64,000 bases of DNA from Siphonodentalium dalli (Eukaryota > Mollusca > Scaphopoda > Gadilida > Siphonodentaliidae): contig CP136069.1 of assembly GCA_032622095.1 (NCBI GenBank), forward strand, positions 202,974,690-203,038,689, written 5' to 3'. How positions within the stretch are numbered: position 1 is the first letter of the stretch; each line of letters begins with the position of its first letter. A program made the translations under genes and the position numbers. The notes under the pieces were generated by a model. That model worked only from the letters and a program-made list of their open reading frames with translations. It made no database searches and was not told where the DNA came from. Positions 34,070-46,239 of this stretch are shown piece by piece.

Positions 34070-34560
34070 AGTTTGAAGTTTCTATTTTCCTAATTGGTGA
34101 ATGCTCTCTAAATCAGCTAAATAAGCCTCCTGGCATGATCGCGGAAAAGAAAACTGCGATAAAAGTTTTCGTCAAGCTTGACAATATAGCTACATGATAG
34201 CATCATATAATTCCAAATTCGTAACACTATACCGAATTTCATGTATTTTATATCCATAAACGCTCTCTAAATATATGACGTTGGCCAAAAACTAGTACCT
34301 AATTCCACTAAAAATCCATCATGTCATTCTCGTATCCAATGAAATAATGCAAATCTTCTATTTTTAATCACTATATATATAAACGCTCTCTAAGTTGCGA
34401 TATCTAACCCCAAGAAGTCAAGAACAAACCTGTTTGGATTGTCTGAAGCCTCTCAGAATAGAAAACTAGACAAAAAATATTAAGACACCTATATCAAGTG
34501 AAATAAAGCATACTATCATTTTTTAATCGCAAAACGCTCTTTAAATTTAAAAAGCGCCCA
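34070..34560 (+). repeat. Degenerate ~120-155-bp repeats marked by aacgctctctaaat
   Basis: The motif occurs near 34103, 34259, 34381 and 34536, within weakly similar AT-rich context. No coding sequence. Confidence 0.55.
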
Positions 34561-34672
34561 ATTAAGCCAATATCCATGGAAAAAAATGTACACCAACTTT
34601 TTTGGAAAGCCTGACCTCTGAATAACTAGAAACGAGCAAAAATTCAATTTTGGCACACAATTCGCACGAAAC

Positions 34673-36140
34673 TAAGGGCGCGTACACATGAAGCTGCAAG
34701 AAAATATCTGCAAGAAAATATCAGGTACAATTGTACTCTGATATTTTCTTGCTGCAAAGATTACGCCCGTGAGAAAGGAGCGTGTTAGTTGACGTTGATT
34801 GAGCTCAATGTGACTAGTGTTAGTCGTGTTTGTTGAAGTGAATTACTGCGGACAAACAACATATAGTCCATATCGAATATTCATAGAGTTATAAAGTGTT
34901 ATGGAGAATTTAAAATGCCACCTATTTTAACGAGAAAGGAACGCGCCCTCGTCGTTGGAGTAGGGATGTGTGTTCAGGGACGCGGTGAGCTCTGATGTAT
35001 GTTCTCATTACTTGATATTCCAACCAGTGTAACTAGTTGCACATCTTCCTACTTTTGGTCAAAAAGTTTGGTTTGGTTCATCTATGCATACCCTCTATGC
35101 ATACAGTCCAAATTAAAGTAAAACAACTAAATCAAGGCATGCGTGGGAGGTACCAAATTATAAAGCATCCCCATATACGCAGACGGTTTCCGTTCGGGGG
35201 TGTCCACCTTGGGAAATTCTAACTGCACCCCCCTTGAATCAGAATCAGACCAAACACAAATTTTCCATAATTCCATGTGCACCCCCTTGCACCTCAGTGC
35301 TCTTAGGCCTAATATTACACCATGGTTCGGCTCGATGTGCGAAAAATTTGTAATCTGAACAAGAAAATCGCAAAATCATGCCATCTAGACTAGCCTCAAT
35401 CATTCCTAGATTTGGAAATTTCAAACCTGACACCCCACTTAGGTTGGAAAATTTACATCTGATGACAATTCCAATGACAATGTTGACCAAATGTATGACA
35501 ATATTGTTTTCTTAAATTAACTAGCAGTTTTTGACTTTTGACTGGCCACGGGGGAGGGACCAGGACACAAGCTTTCAAAGTGTTGGAAATTTCCAACCTG
35601 TCACCCCCATGAGGTTGGAAAGTTTCCAACTAATGACCATTTCAGACCCAAAAATTTACCAAAAATAGGAAAATATGCAAATATTGGTACAAAAACAATT
35701 AATTCCCCATAGAATTTTTTTGAAAATCAAACTACAAGAACATTTTCAACCTATTGTTGGTGTGAAATTTCCAACTAATGTTTTGGCAGGTATGAAATGC
35801 CCCCATGTCGCCACGTCTCTGTACACACGTATACATGTCTATATAATACATCAGCGGTTCTGACAACCAATATAAAATGGAAATACGTAGTATGTTGAAA
35901 CAGACGATACTATTGATGGATCATAACTCGAGTGCTTGAATTGTTACGATCATATCCCTGCGAGATTAGTTAACGGATACCGATGGCCACCAATCAAGAT
36001 GAACACATATCACCAATTGGCGATAAAATATCAGCGCGATGCCTTCGTCGGATATTTTCCGGTATTATTTATTTCATTGGTCAAGTAAGTCACATGGGGT
36101 ATACCTGATAAATTCTTGCTGGCCATGTGTACGCGCCTTA
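34673..36140. mobile_element. TIR element of ~1.47 kb (TAAGGGCGCGTACACATG ends)
   Basis: The left end taagggcgcgtacacatg and the right end catgtgtacgcgcctta are inverted repeats, flanked by AAC on both sides (34670-34672 and 36141-36143), a possible 3-bp target duplication. Next to the left end a tight hairpin (gcaagaaaatatc ... gatattttcttgc, 34710-34752) follows. A ttggaaatttcc-family repeat is nested at about 35170-35823. No transposase is seen. Confidence 0.7.
35170..35823. mobile_element. Nested copy of the ttggaaatttcc repeat family
   Basis: Contains gggggtgtccaccttgggaa, then accatggttcggct, several gttggaaa.tttcc motifs and a right end gtcgccacgtctctg. Closest in layout to 61233-62464. 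Confidence 0.7.
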
Positions 36141-38040
36141 AACGTGGGCCCTCACTAATAGCAACATAACTCAATTCAGCTTCAAATATATACCCCAAAA
36201 AATAGCCGGGGAGGGGTAATACAAAATTTGCAGGAAGGTATGCCGGGTGGGTGGTCATATTAAATGAGATTTTAAGATTAACCTGTTAACCTGAACGTTT
36301 ACAGAACACATCGCCGACTCAAATTTATTAGTTCTGTATATTATCGATATTATCAGGGGGGGGGTCTGCAAAAAAATTCCGTATATAGGGCCGGGGTGGG
36401 TGGGTGGTCCAGAGGCGGGAAAAATGGTGCTTGTAAATTTTTTCCAAAATGGGTTTTTTTCAGACAATTTACAAGTACTGACCATGTAATGTTGTTTGTA
36501 AGCATGTTAGTACCATGCTTGTTGGTATAGGGCTATATAGGCAGCTAAAGTGACTCTTTAGCCTCAGATTTAGCAACATTCTGGATTTCACAGTATCCCG
36601 GACCACTTCACAGTGGACCACCGTATTAACGTTCAGGAAACTTATGATCAACGGAAGAAATATTTAGTTACAAAATTAATATATTACCCAGTTGTATTAT
36701 CTGAATAAAAGTAATAAAACAAAAAAAACTCTTATCACAAATTGGATACTACATGGTGAATACTCAATGATGACTACTAGTAGATATCATTAACCTGATA
36801 GTTGCATAACATGAAATTGAAAAGGGTATCTCATAAATTTCTAATGTCTGAAATACTGTCATGTTCTGGCATGTAATCAAATTAATTTCTTCTGGTTATT
36901 TCTCATCTTGAATGATTGCTAATAATGTTAATTTTCAACAATTATCCAAATAAAACTGGATTGGTTATGATGAATGACATTACTGTTTACTGCTCAGACA
37001 ATCCCAAATGAAGGTGACGCTATTCTCATTGAATTTCCGAACTTCATCTGAGAGCTTTACTGCTCAACAAGACGAAAATACTAATTGTATACTGTTATCA
37101 CTTGCAAATAGATGAACTGAAATAATGTGATGCATTCAGGTGCATTGAGAAATGACATTCAATTCTTCATTCTGGTCTATCACCATACCAAACCACATCA
37201 AAATGTGACAACCAACACTTAACTTATATTGCAAAATCTTTGTATGGACTGAATTTCATAAAGTCGAACAGGGCCCATAACTCTGGTAGGCATTGGTGGT
37301 CACAACCCGCGATATTATGCATATTCGTCCCCCATTTCTGGTCCGTCACCATGCCATAGAGCATCAAATATGACAACTGACTCTTGAGTTAAAATTCAAA
37401 ATGTTTGTACGGTCAGACGGCTCGAGACGTCAACTATATACCCGCCGACTAATAACCATATATCTATGTGTATACCTAACCAAAAAACAATTCCCCTCCC
37501 CACCCCATCCCGTTGGATAAGACTAAAGAGTTCTTTGATCATGCACATATAATTGTGGAACCCCTGACCTGTTTACCACTATTTACACTGCCCAGTGTTC
37601 TCTGTCAGACACAACACACTCGATATATTAAGGCTATAATGGGGTCTAGGGCAATTTGTGACATATAGTGTACCTATATATATACACAATGCTTAATTAA
37701 TATTGTTGTTAGATACTGAAAACACCAGGAAACACATGGAAATACAGTATATTTTTCGTTTTTCTGATCTGTGTTTACCAATTAGTAAGGCAGTTAACAC
37801 AGTTATTGAAGAACGGCTAAAAAAAACCTCTGAAATTTTGATAAAAACATGAGAAACGGGGGGTGGGTCCCCAAAATTTTGGAGGAAAAAAATATTTTTT
37901 TTGCAAAAATGGGGTGGTGGGTCCCTCGAGGTCGGAAAAAAACTTTTTGGGCCCTATATGTGCAATTTTTTTCCAGACCCCCCCCCCCCTGATATTATTG
38001 GGAGTTTATTTAAATTGGCTTACAATCTTCCCTTAAGCTG
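36141..38040. other. No gene seen
   Basis: G-rich tracts at 36356-36364 and 37857-37870 and a C tract at 37978-37989 belong to short repeats also found near 9600 and 51950. No coding sequence is supported. Confidence 0.4.
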
Positions 38041-38412
38041 GATCGTGCATTTCATGCCATGTTATAGCCGGATTCCACATTTCATGCCATGTTATAGCCG
38101 GATTCCACATTCAGGGGGTGATATCCTTCTATAGCGCGACATCGTCTCATTCCATGCCATGTTATAGCCGGATTCCACATTCCATGCCATGTTATAGCCG
38201 GATTCCACATTCCATGCCATGTTATATCCGGATTCCACATTCAGGGGGTGATATCCTTCTATAGCGCGACATCGTCTCATTCCATGCCATGTTATAGCCG
38301 GATTCCACATTCCATGCCATGTTATAGCCGGATTCCACATTCCATGCCATGTTATAGCCGGATTCCACATTCAGGGGGTGATATCCTTCTATAGCGCGAC
38401 ATCGTCTCATTG
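38041..38412 (+). repeat. Higher-order tandem repeat (30-bp plus 40-bp units)
   Basis: Two to three copies of a 30-bp unit (tccatgccatgttatagccg plus gattccacat) followed by one 40-bp unit (tcagggggtgatatccttct plus atagcgcgacatcgtctcat). The whole group occurs three times. Minus-strand open frames here come from the repetition. Confidence 0.93.
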
Positions 38413-38741
38413 CAGCCACAAATAATAAAAGGGTAAATGAGTGACAGCGATATGCCATGCAGTATAATCTAGGTAAATTAGTTTACCGCAAATTGCTACA
38501 ATGCCTGCCATATATATGGTACATGTTTATAGTTACCTATATATTTACGAGGACGTATGAACTGAAATTATTGGGAATCTATACGTGATCACTCAATGAT
38601 ATATGTGGTGTTAGCTTCGTAGACTCAAGTGGGTGTGTATTTCTTATGGCCGGGGTTCTGCAAAGTCGCGAATTTGAACAGGCGCATTTGACGTGCAGTA
38701 AACAAATGTCTTGATGTCCCCAGACGATTAACGTCTGGACT

Positions 38742-39012
38742 GTACTGCAAAGTCTATTATTTTCAATGGAAGGGTAATAACTCTATATCTTAATTTGAAT
38801 TATCTTGCATTCTGGGAGCGAAACGAGGGAAATGTTTCTATGATTGCAGCTATTTTCTAGTACTCTATGGGCACCTTCTGAGACACAGACGTTCCAAATG
38901 ATGATGAATTATAGTAGTTTAATCATATTTTATGTCATGGTTTGTTATTAAAACCGTATATCAATAAAACATAATAATCGGTGATTCGAAAATTGATTGG
39001 GCCTTTAAAGGT
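38742..39012. mobile_element. GGCCCACTTAATTTTCGA-family MITE, left end missing
   Basis: Matches 27580-27842 closely and ends gtgattcgaaaattgattgg gcctttaaa. Confidence 0.7.
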
Positions 39013-39260
39013 ACCCAATCCGATTCGATTGTCCCCATATAATCAGATTCCAACAACAACAACATTTTTAGAAATTCCGCTTCAGTTATCAGAATCGATT
39101 AATTGCCCATAAATAAAGCTAACCACTGTCAATAATAGTATAAAATTTCCCGAAACGTGTTATTTATCAACATGTTGTTCGACGAAATTTGGCCTTTTTA
39201 TCAACAGAATGCCTCTTGATTTTCGAGTTCTCCATTTTCATCCGCAATTTTTCCGAATAT
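39013..39260 (-). repeat. Inverted copy of the gene-upstream repeat
   Basis: Contains gtccccatataatcagattc, ttatcaacatgttgttcgac and ctccattttcatccgcaatt in the same order as 27843-28080. Confidence 0.65.
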
Positions 39261-41768
39261 ATCCTCCCTCAGATGAATCTATATATCTCCCAGTTGAATG
39301 GTGATATCCACTATTCAAAACATAATTTCATGAAGCGGAATGTTCCATCAATGGGATAGCGATCATAGCTTGCTCGCATCCCGATAAATTTAATGGAAAT
39401 TCCGGCTCATTTCCGATTTTATCATAAAGAGTAGACACTTTTTGACGTTAGGTAGTTCGTTTGAAACATAATTATCAGCCATTGACGGTGGATAATGCGT
39501 GTGTAAATAGAAAAATATATGTTTAATTAGCAATAAGATGGTCCAGCCTGCAGAGCTAAAAAATATTATCGGCGACAAAGTGTGTTACCCAACATAATTT
39601 CGGGTGTCAAAGACGCGGATTGACCCTGCGATGAGATGTCTCCAAACCAGATTTGGGATGTCAAAGATGCGGATGATATTCTTCCCATTTTGACCGTTTC
39701 TGATTGAAAATATCCCCATTATCATTCTGACAGGCAGGCATATGAACCATCTTTAGGGTGAGGGTGCATGTGCAAGGGGGAAACGTGTATGTGTGTGTTT
39801 TATGTGCTAATGTCATATTAATAGCATAGGTCAGTCTGTGATACTCGATATAACAGGCCCGGAACTGTACAACGAATTGAAATGAATTAAATCAGTGTAA
39901 ATCATTAGTTAGCAGGGACGTGGCTAGAGGGTCCCTGTAATAATTATTCTAGAACCGAACAGGTCGAAAAGTAAATCTGCGAACAATACGATTTGAAAGT
40001 CATCGTGACGCTGAACATCCATAACAATTTTGGTTAGAATCATATACCAAACTCTGAAATGCATGCTCAGATGGAGTCCGTTGATAAGATAAATAAGTTT
40101 CATTTCGGTTAAACATACATATCAATTACAGTAGATACAACCTACATGATAACATAGTAAAGTCTTATGTAAATATTATGCACACTGCATGTGGTCCTAG
40201 AGCTAAATTAGAAAAGTTATAAATTATAATGTAATTTACATGTGTACATAACAATCAAGACAGTATAAATGTGTTTCACAGTGAAGTGTATATTGCCAAT
40301 AGCAGTAAGTATGTTGTATATATAGTATGTATATACACACAGGGTAAATCGATAACCAAAGGACGATGTTGGGTTCATATATGTAACTGTTAATTGCTTT
40401 GTGTCATTACTTTCAATTGAGTATTGACAAACGCATTGTGCATATGTTACATCACCCATGTCAGAATGCCAGCCACTCCACCCACATGCACCAAAACCCC
40501 ACCACGCAACGCGCAATTACGAACGAATACCCCAGTCTGACGACCCAACCAACATACACGTGCGTCCATACAGCGAAACACACGAGAGAAGAGCCACATG
40601 CACCCACCCTATACCCCACCACAACAAACCCATCCCACAACACACACACCTATGTGCACATGTACACGATTTCTGATCTATATTGTTTGCATGTGCCACG
40701 ATTATATACATGTATGTATTGTGTATTTATATTTGTACTGTTTCATACCGAACACGTCCGGCGATTGGAGAATAAATTCTTAGTCTGATTTGTTTATACG
40801 TGGTGTTGTAGCTTGGTAAGCCCATGCTGACCACATGTGCTACATAGACACAATAAAGAGGTGACAAGCCCATAGATATCCATATGAGAAGGTACACAAG
40901 TGTGCCACAAATAATACATTGTGATCATGTGTGTATGGATGTTTAGGGTTAAAATAGAATAATCAGAATATTATCTGATGACTTTGAAAAGCCAGACATT
41001 GTATATAGTTTGTAGCTATACGATATCTGCATATTCGATAAGATGATTCGGTTTCATTGCGGTGTAACGGTCTACTCGAGTGGGAACGAGTCATACAGTC
41101 TGTAAAATAACACGATTATAACAAATAGTTGATACTTAGATTCGTACTGCACGTGTGGTCTATATACAAATCCCACGATGTTTATACTAATCGAATATCC
41201 GGTTAGCTGCATGCATACGAACGACAGCATCCACGTGCGTGTGATCAAGGCATCACGTTATCATTCAATCACCTTTTTGAAATCGCAAATTTGAATGCTG
41301 AGATGGATGTTCAATTAATTTCAATTAAAATCCATTCATAATAGATATGTACACAATATTTCGAACATGTTATGGATTCATATTTCAGATGACATTCTCA
41401 GTCCAATTGATCAGTCTCAGATACACATAAAAACACGCGAAAACTCATCACAACTCCTTAAGTGCTACGTATGTTAACTGCACAGAAGATCCGCTTTTAG
41501 TGACATCTTGGTCCGCGACTTTGATATCTATCTGGACCGACAGTGGTCCCTCCATATCGCGCGCATATTGAGAATGACACTGATCTTTTTTAATTCTGTT
41601 CAATCCTATGCTTCATTGACAGATTCAGCTATTTGCCGGCATTTGTTTTGGCAACGTAGAAGGACAGGAACTATATACTAGTGGATGGATGTTCTCAAAA
41701 ATTTGAGTGAGCAAAAGCAAAAACACTATTGAAAAAATTCGCAAAAAAATTATTAAATGGTTTGATCT
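39261..41768. other. No gene seen
   Basis: 39915-39939 is a minimal stub of the cagggacgtggctagaggg family (cagggacgtgg...ccctg). 40450-40660 is CA-rich, which produces long but low-complexity open frames. Nothing else is supported. Confidence 0.4.
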
Positions 41769-41925
41769 GGGAGAACTGACTGACAGCGGGTGAGTAAATA
41801 CTCCTGCTTCGTGTGGTGATATGGGAGAACTGACTGACAGCGGGTGGGTAAATACTCCTGCTTCGTGTGGTGATATGGGAGAACTGACTGACAGCGGGTG
41901 GGTAAATACTCATGCTTCGTGTGGA
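41769..41925 (+). repeat. 54-bp tandem repeat, 3 units
   Basis: Three copies of gggagaactgactgacagcg plus 34 bases, with only a few differences. Confidence 0.93.
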
Positions 41926-42245
41926 CGTACACATACGTTGTTCGTTGTCTGTTTTTCGATGGGAAACAAACATATTCCCATATCATATACGTGAAAATGA
42001 CATTCCCATTCAGTCTGGTTTTGGCGATACCTTCCGGTTTGGCGATACAACGTACATGGGGGGGGTGATCAAGGCACTATCAAATAAATAATCAGTGACT
42101 CGAAAATTAGATGGGCCTTTAATTAACCAGGTTTAGCCAAAGGTACGTGTAACTTGTAACGTGTGTTACTATGGTATTACTATGGATGTTTACGGCGCCA
42201 AAGCTGAATGTTTATTGATATCGGCCCAACTTGTAGCTTCAGTTG

Positions 42246-42839
42246 GAATTGAAATCCGACGGTCCATTATTGAATAAAAGTCGGAACGACCACGTAACGA
42301 AACTAATTTAAATCCGACGGTCCATTATTTCAATAAACGTCAGACCGACCACGTAACGAAACTAATTTAAATCCGACGGTCCATTGTTTCAATAAACGTC
42401 AGACCGACCACGTAACGAAACTAATTTAAATCCGACGGTCCATTATTTCAATAAACGTCAGACCGACCACGTAACGAAACTAATTTAAATCCGACGGTCC
42501 ATTATTTCAATAAACATCGGACCGACCACGTAACGAAACTAATTTAAATGCGACGGTCCATTATTTCAATAAACATCGGACCGACCACGTAACGAAACTA
42601 ATTTAAATCCGACGGTACATTATTGAATAAACATCGGACCGACAACGTAACGAAACTAATTTAAATCCGACGGTCCATTATTGAATAAAAGTCGGACCGA
42701 CCACGTAACGAAACTAATTTAAATCCGACGGTCCATTATTTCAATAAACGTCAGACCGACCACTTAACGAAACTAATTTAAATCCGACGGTCCATTATTG
42801 AATAAAAGTCGGACCGACCACGTAACGAAACTAATTTAA
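42246..42839 (+). repeat. 59-bp tandem array, unit B (10 units)
   Basis: Counterpart of 223-819 with the same copy number, but shuffled unit variants (aaaagtcggac, aaacgtcagac, aaacatcggac). Confidence 0.9.
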
Positions 42840-43386
42840 AGACGCGCGGGAAACTCCCGTCAAAAGATTCTTAATACCGATACGGATAAATTATGCATGT
42901 CATGCAATCATCCGGTTTCAAAACATTTGCAACAGTTGTTATGATATTATACCGTAGGCATAATTATGTTACAATATGTAACTTGGGATAGTCAGTACAG
43001 GTAGTATAAACTGATGTGTTTTATCTGATTACTAAGGGATTGCCCGTCAAATATGACGGTTAAATAAATGTATTTTGTTACTTTCCGGAGTTCGCGTGCA
43101 TGAATAAATTGTCATTGTTATTATAGAAATGTAATGGTTTTGGTTCTCTTGTCACTGCGTGGAGGCGCAGGAATGATTTATTTTACTAAGAACTGTATTT
43201 TACCCCACCCCCACCCGCCCCAACATATATAGGCCTATATGCATGCACCCATGGAATTAGGGCAACACAAATAACGGAAAAAGACTCTGCTGCCCATTTG
43301 TGTCCTGCATACACATATGGGCATGTGGTATGTGGTTCCTTTGTGCGATTCGAATGGTGGGTGAAAAACATTTATTAATTATTGGT
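42840..43386. other. Shared block, Helitron-like elements absent
   Basis: 42840-43215 matches 820-1115, with an extra ~110 bp at about 43000-43090. Where unit A has the two Helitron-like elements (1116-2311), unit B has only about 170 other bases. Confidence 0.5.
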
Positions 43387-43458
43387 GAAACCCTAGTAGG
43401 ACTATCAATATGGGGCCACAGTGAAACCCTCGTAGGACTATCAATATGGGGCCACAGA
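43387..43458 (+). repeat. 36-bp repeat, 2 units
   Basis: Counterpart of the three-unit array at 2526-2632. Confidence 0.88.
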
Positions 43459-43792
43459 TTATTTCCAAATAACCACAGACAAACTGTTGTAAAATGATGT
43501 TATTTATTCAAACACTCTCCACGATTCCACAGAATGATTCCAGAATAAAGTGAAATAATATGTCACAGAAGTATTTCTTGGGACTCTTTCTGGTGAAAAT
43601 GGGCTAAAATGCCCCTTAGATAAGTCGTTCAAATGCCAAAGTATATACATGAGCAAACGCCAACTATAAATGGCAAAAATCAACTAATTATAGGCAAATA
43701 GCCAATTAATTACCAACAGCCAAAGACGGTTGGTATTCCGAAAACCCCGAAAGTCTTGACAAAATTCCCACCTATGGTTCTTTAAAGTCAGT

Positions 43793-44969
43793 TTAAAGGC
43801 CCACTTAATTTTCGAATCACCAGATCACATTATATACAACATATTCCATATTATATACCATTTGAAAGAGGAAGCTCCAAACATTGTATTGTCGACTGAT
43901 CCGGTCGAATAAACTGGGAACATGTTGTTTTTGTCGAGGTACTGAGGTGTGTTCTGTGATTAATTTTGATCCAGACTGTACTATAAAGTCTATTATTCTC
44001 AATGTAATGGGAATAACTCTATCTCTTAGATTGAATTCTGATGCATTCTTGGTTGACAGGGGGGAGTCTTGGAATGAATCTGAGAATCTCTATCACTTGG
44101 AGGACAATCCAAGGCCACAGCTGTTCCGAATTCTGATGGAATATATATATGTTTGGTTCCTCTTCCAAATGGTATATAATATGGGATATGTTGTGTATAA
44201 TGTAATCTGGTCATTCTAATGGTATATAATATGGGATATGTTGTGTATAATGTAATCTGGTCATTCTAATGGTATATAATATGGGATATGTTGTGTATAA
44301 TGTAATCTGGTCATTCTAATGGTATATAATATGGGATATGTTGTGTATAATGTAATCTGGTATATAATATGGGATATGTTGTGTATAATGTAATCTGGTA
44401 TATATGGGATATGTTGTGTATAATGTAATCTGGTCATTCTAATGGTATATAATATGGGATATGTTGTGTATAATGTAATCTGGTATATAATATGGGATAT
44501 GTTGTGTATAATGTAATCTGGTATATAATATGGGATATGTTGTGTATAATGTAATCTGGTCATTCTATGGTATATAATATGGGATATGTTGTGTATAATG
44601 TAATCTGGTATATAATATGGGATATGTTCTGTATAATGTAATCTGGTCATTCTAATGGTATATAATATGGGATATGTTGTGTATAATGTAATCTGGTATA
44701 TAATATGGGATATGTTGTGTATAATGTTATCTGGTCATTCTAATGGTATATAATATGGGATATGTTGTATATAATATGGGATATGTTGTATATAATATGG
44801 GATATGTTGTATATAATATGGGATATGTTGTGCATAATGTAATCTGGTCATTCTAATGGTATATAATATGGGATATGTTGTATATAATATGGGATATGTT
44901 GTATATAATATGGGATATGTTGTGTATAATGTTATCTCTGGTCATTCGAAAATTAAGTGGGCCTTTAAA
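43793..44969. mobile_element. GGCCCACTTAATTTTCGA MITE with amplified subterminal repeat
   Basis: The left end is tttaaaggcccacttaattt tcgaatcaccag and the right end ctggtcattcgaaaattaag tgggcctttaaa, an inverted pair. The left half resembles other family members (aacatgttgtttttgtcgag; ggagtcttggaatgaatctg). The right half (44158-44940) is a tandem array of the right subterminal sequence. The element is absent from the matching place in unit A (near 2810). Confidence 0.8.
44158..44940 (+). repeat. ~20-unit satellite made from a MITE's subterminal repeat
   Basis: The unit is ggtatataatatgggatatg plus ttgtgtataatgtaatctgg, with or without tcattctaat, giving 50-, 38- and ~28-bp forms. The complement of the unit is present once near the left end of the same element (43822-43862), where ccagatcacattatatacaa starts. 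The array therefore arose by repeating the inner part of one inverted terminus. Confidence 0.9.
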
Positions 44970-45076
44970 ACATTGACAAACTTCGAATTCAGTTGAAGTG
45001 CGCACGACATCGGTTTGGATTTGTTTCTCATGATGCACCGCAAAAGCAACATTAAAAGCGACCCGAAAAGCGACCC

Positions 45077-45092
45077 CCCCCCCCCCCCCCCC
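45077..45092. repeat. C tract
   Basis: A run of about 16 C, equivalent to the tract at 2916-2928. Confidence 0.95.
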
Positions 45093-45306
45093 CAGAAAAC
45101 CAACCCGATGAAAGACCAACCCGAAATCCAACCCGATGCTTTGAAACTAAGACGCATCACTTTAGTAACCACGTGCGCATCGGATCGTAAGTTGTGCGAC
45201 GAAACGTGCATAACGAAAATGTGAATGGAAATTATATTATCATAAACATTGCAGACAATGAATCATTCTCCCACAAACTCCATTTGTTATGAAAACATGA
45301 AATTTG

Positions 45307-45700
45307 ATGGAGGTATCTACGGAGTCCGGGATGGGGGTATCTCAGGAGCCATGGATGGGGGTATCTACGGAGCCCGGGATGTGGGTATCTACGGAGCCCG
45401 GGATGGGGGTATCGACGGAGCCCGTGATGGGGGTATCTACGGAGCCCGGGATGGGGGTATCTACGGAGCCCGGGATGGGGGTATCTACGGAGCCCGGGAT
45501 GGGGGTATCTACGGAGCCCGGGATGGGGGTATCTATGGAGCCCGGGATGGAGGTATCTATACGGAGCCCGGGATGGTGGTATCTACGGAGCCCGGGATGG
45601 AGGTATCTATACGGAGCCAGGGATGGGGGTATCTACGGAGCCCGGGATGGGGGTATCTACGGATCCCGGGATGGGGGTATTTACGGAGCCCGGGATGGGC
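45307..45700 (+). repeat. GC-rich 24-bp tandem array, unit B (~16 units)
   Basis: Same 24-bp unit as 3201-3697, with a few 26-bp units (tctatacggag). It is more uniform (mostly gatggggg) than array A and shorter by about four units. Confidence 0.9.
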
Positions 45701-45940
45701 CAAGTAAACACATTTTTTTTTATTTCGTTATGACGAAATAAGATTGTCTTATAACGAAATAAGAAATAAGATATAATTTTAATGAAATATTATTTCAGAT
45801 ATATCGAAATCTCCTTTTGTGATAACGACATCTTATTTCGTTATAACGAAATCATATTTCAATATATCGAAATCTTATTTCGTGATAATGATATCTTATT
45901 TCGTTGGCACCTCCCGGGCCCGGGCTCCGTAGGAATACCT
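45701..45940. repeat. AT-rich inverted-repeat region after the 24-bp array
   Basis: Counterpart of 3698-3870, with extra atttcnntatatcgaaatc copies, ending cccgggcccgggctccgtag. Confidence 0.65.
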
Positions 45941-46129
45941 ACCAGATGGTGTTTGTATTTTATTGGGAAAGCTTCCACAGATGTCAAGCTCACATAATCT
46001 GAAATCAGATTGAACATTTTCAATTTGGCCTTTGAACACAAGAGCGGTCTCAGCACTGAAGCCTGTGTGAAATATTCACGCCGATATAACCTAAAAGTAT
46101 GTCCTCTCTGCAATTTTATAAAAAAAAAT

Positions 46130-46239
46130 ATTAGCGTGACGGCAGGTGATATAATGGTATATAAGCATATTCTTAAAAATCCAAATTAGCGTGACGGCAG
46201 GTGATATAATGGTATATAAGCATATTCTTAAAAATCCAA
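46130..46239 (+). repeat. 55-bp direct duplication
   Basis: Two adjacent identical copies beginning ttagcgtgacggcaggtgat. Confidence 0.93.

Larger units (their letters stand above)
45..42065. repeat. Tandem segmental duplication, unit A
   Basis: Marker sequences in this unit recur in the same order in the block that starts near 42066. Pairs seen by eye include 71/42092, 223/42246, 2526/43387, 3201/45307, 4641/49013, 5951/49440, 8690/51010, 10140/52450, 12169/53989, 15070/55645, 15425/60325, 15911/60807 and 24803/63897. The changing offset (39.1 to 44.9 kb) is explained by insertions and array-length changes in one unit or the other. The region from about 25.6 to 42.0 kb has no partner here because unit B runs off the window. 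A head-to-tail duplication is the simplest reading. An assembly that kept two haplotypes in tandem is an alternative, though the divergence and the many insertions make it less likely. Confidence 0.85.

Noticed and set aside
38092-38458. Minus-strand frames with NVESGYNMAW repeats
   Set aside because: Translation of the 30/40-bp higher-order repeat.
40399-40788. 129-codon plus-strand frame rich in His, Thr and Pro
   Set aside because: CA-rich low-complexity sequence with overlapping frames on both strands and no recognisable domain or splice context.
44261-44650. 129-codon minus-strand frame rich in YTQHIPYY
   Set aside because: A translation of the TIR-derived satellite; frame and length depend on unit number.
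45249-45741. Equivalent repeat-protein frames in unit B
   Set aside because: Same reason as the unit A array; 26-bp units shift the frame in the middle.
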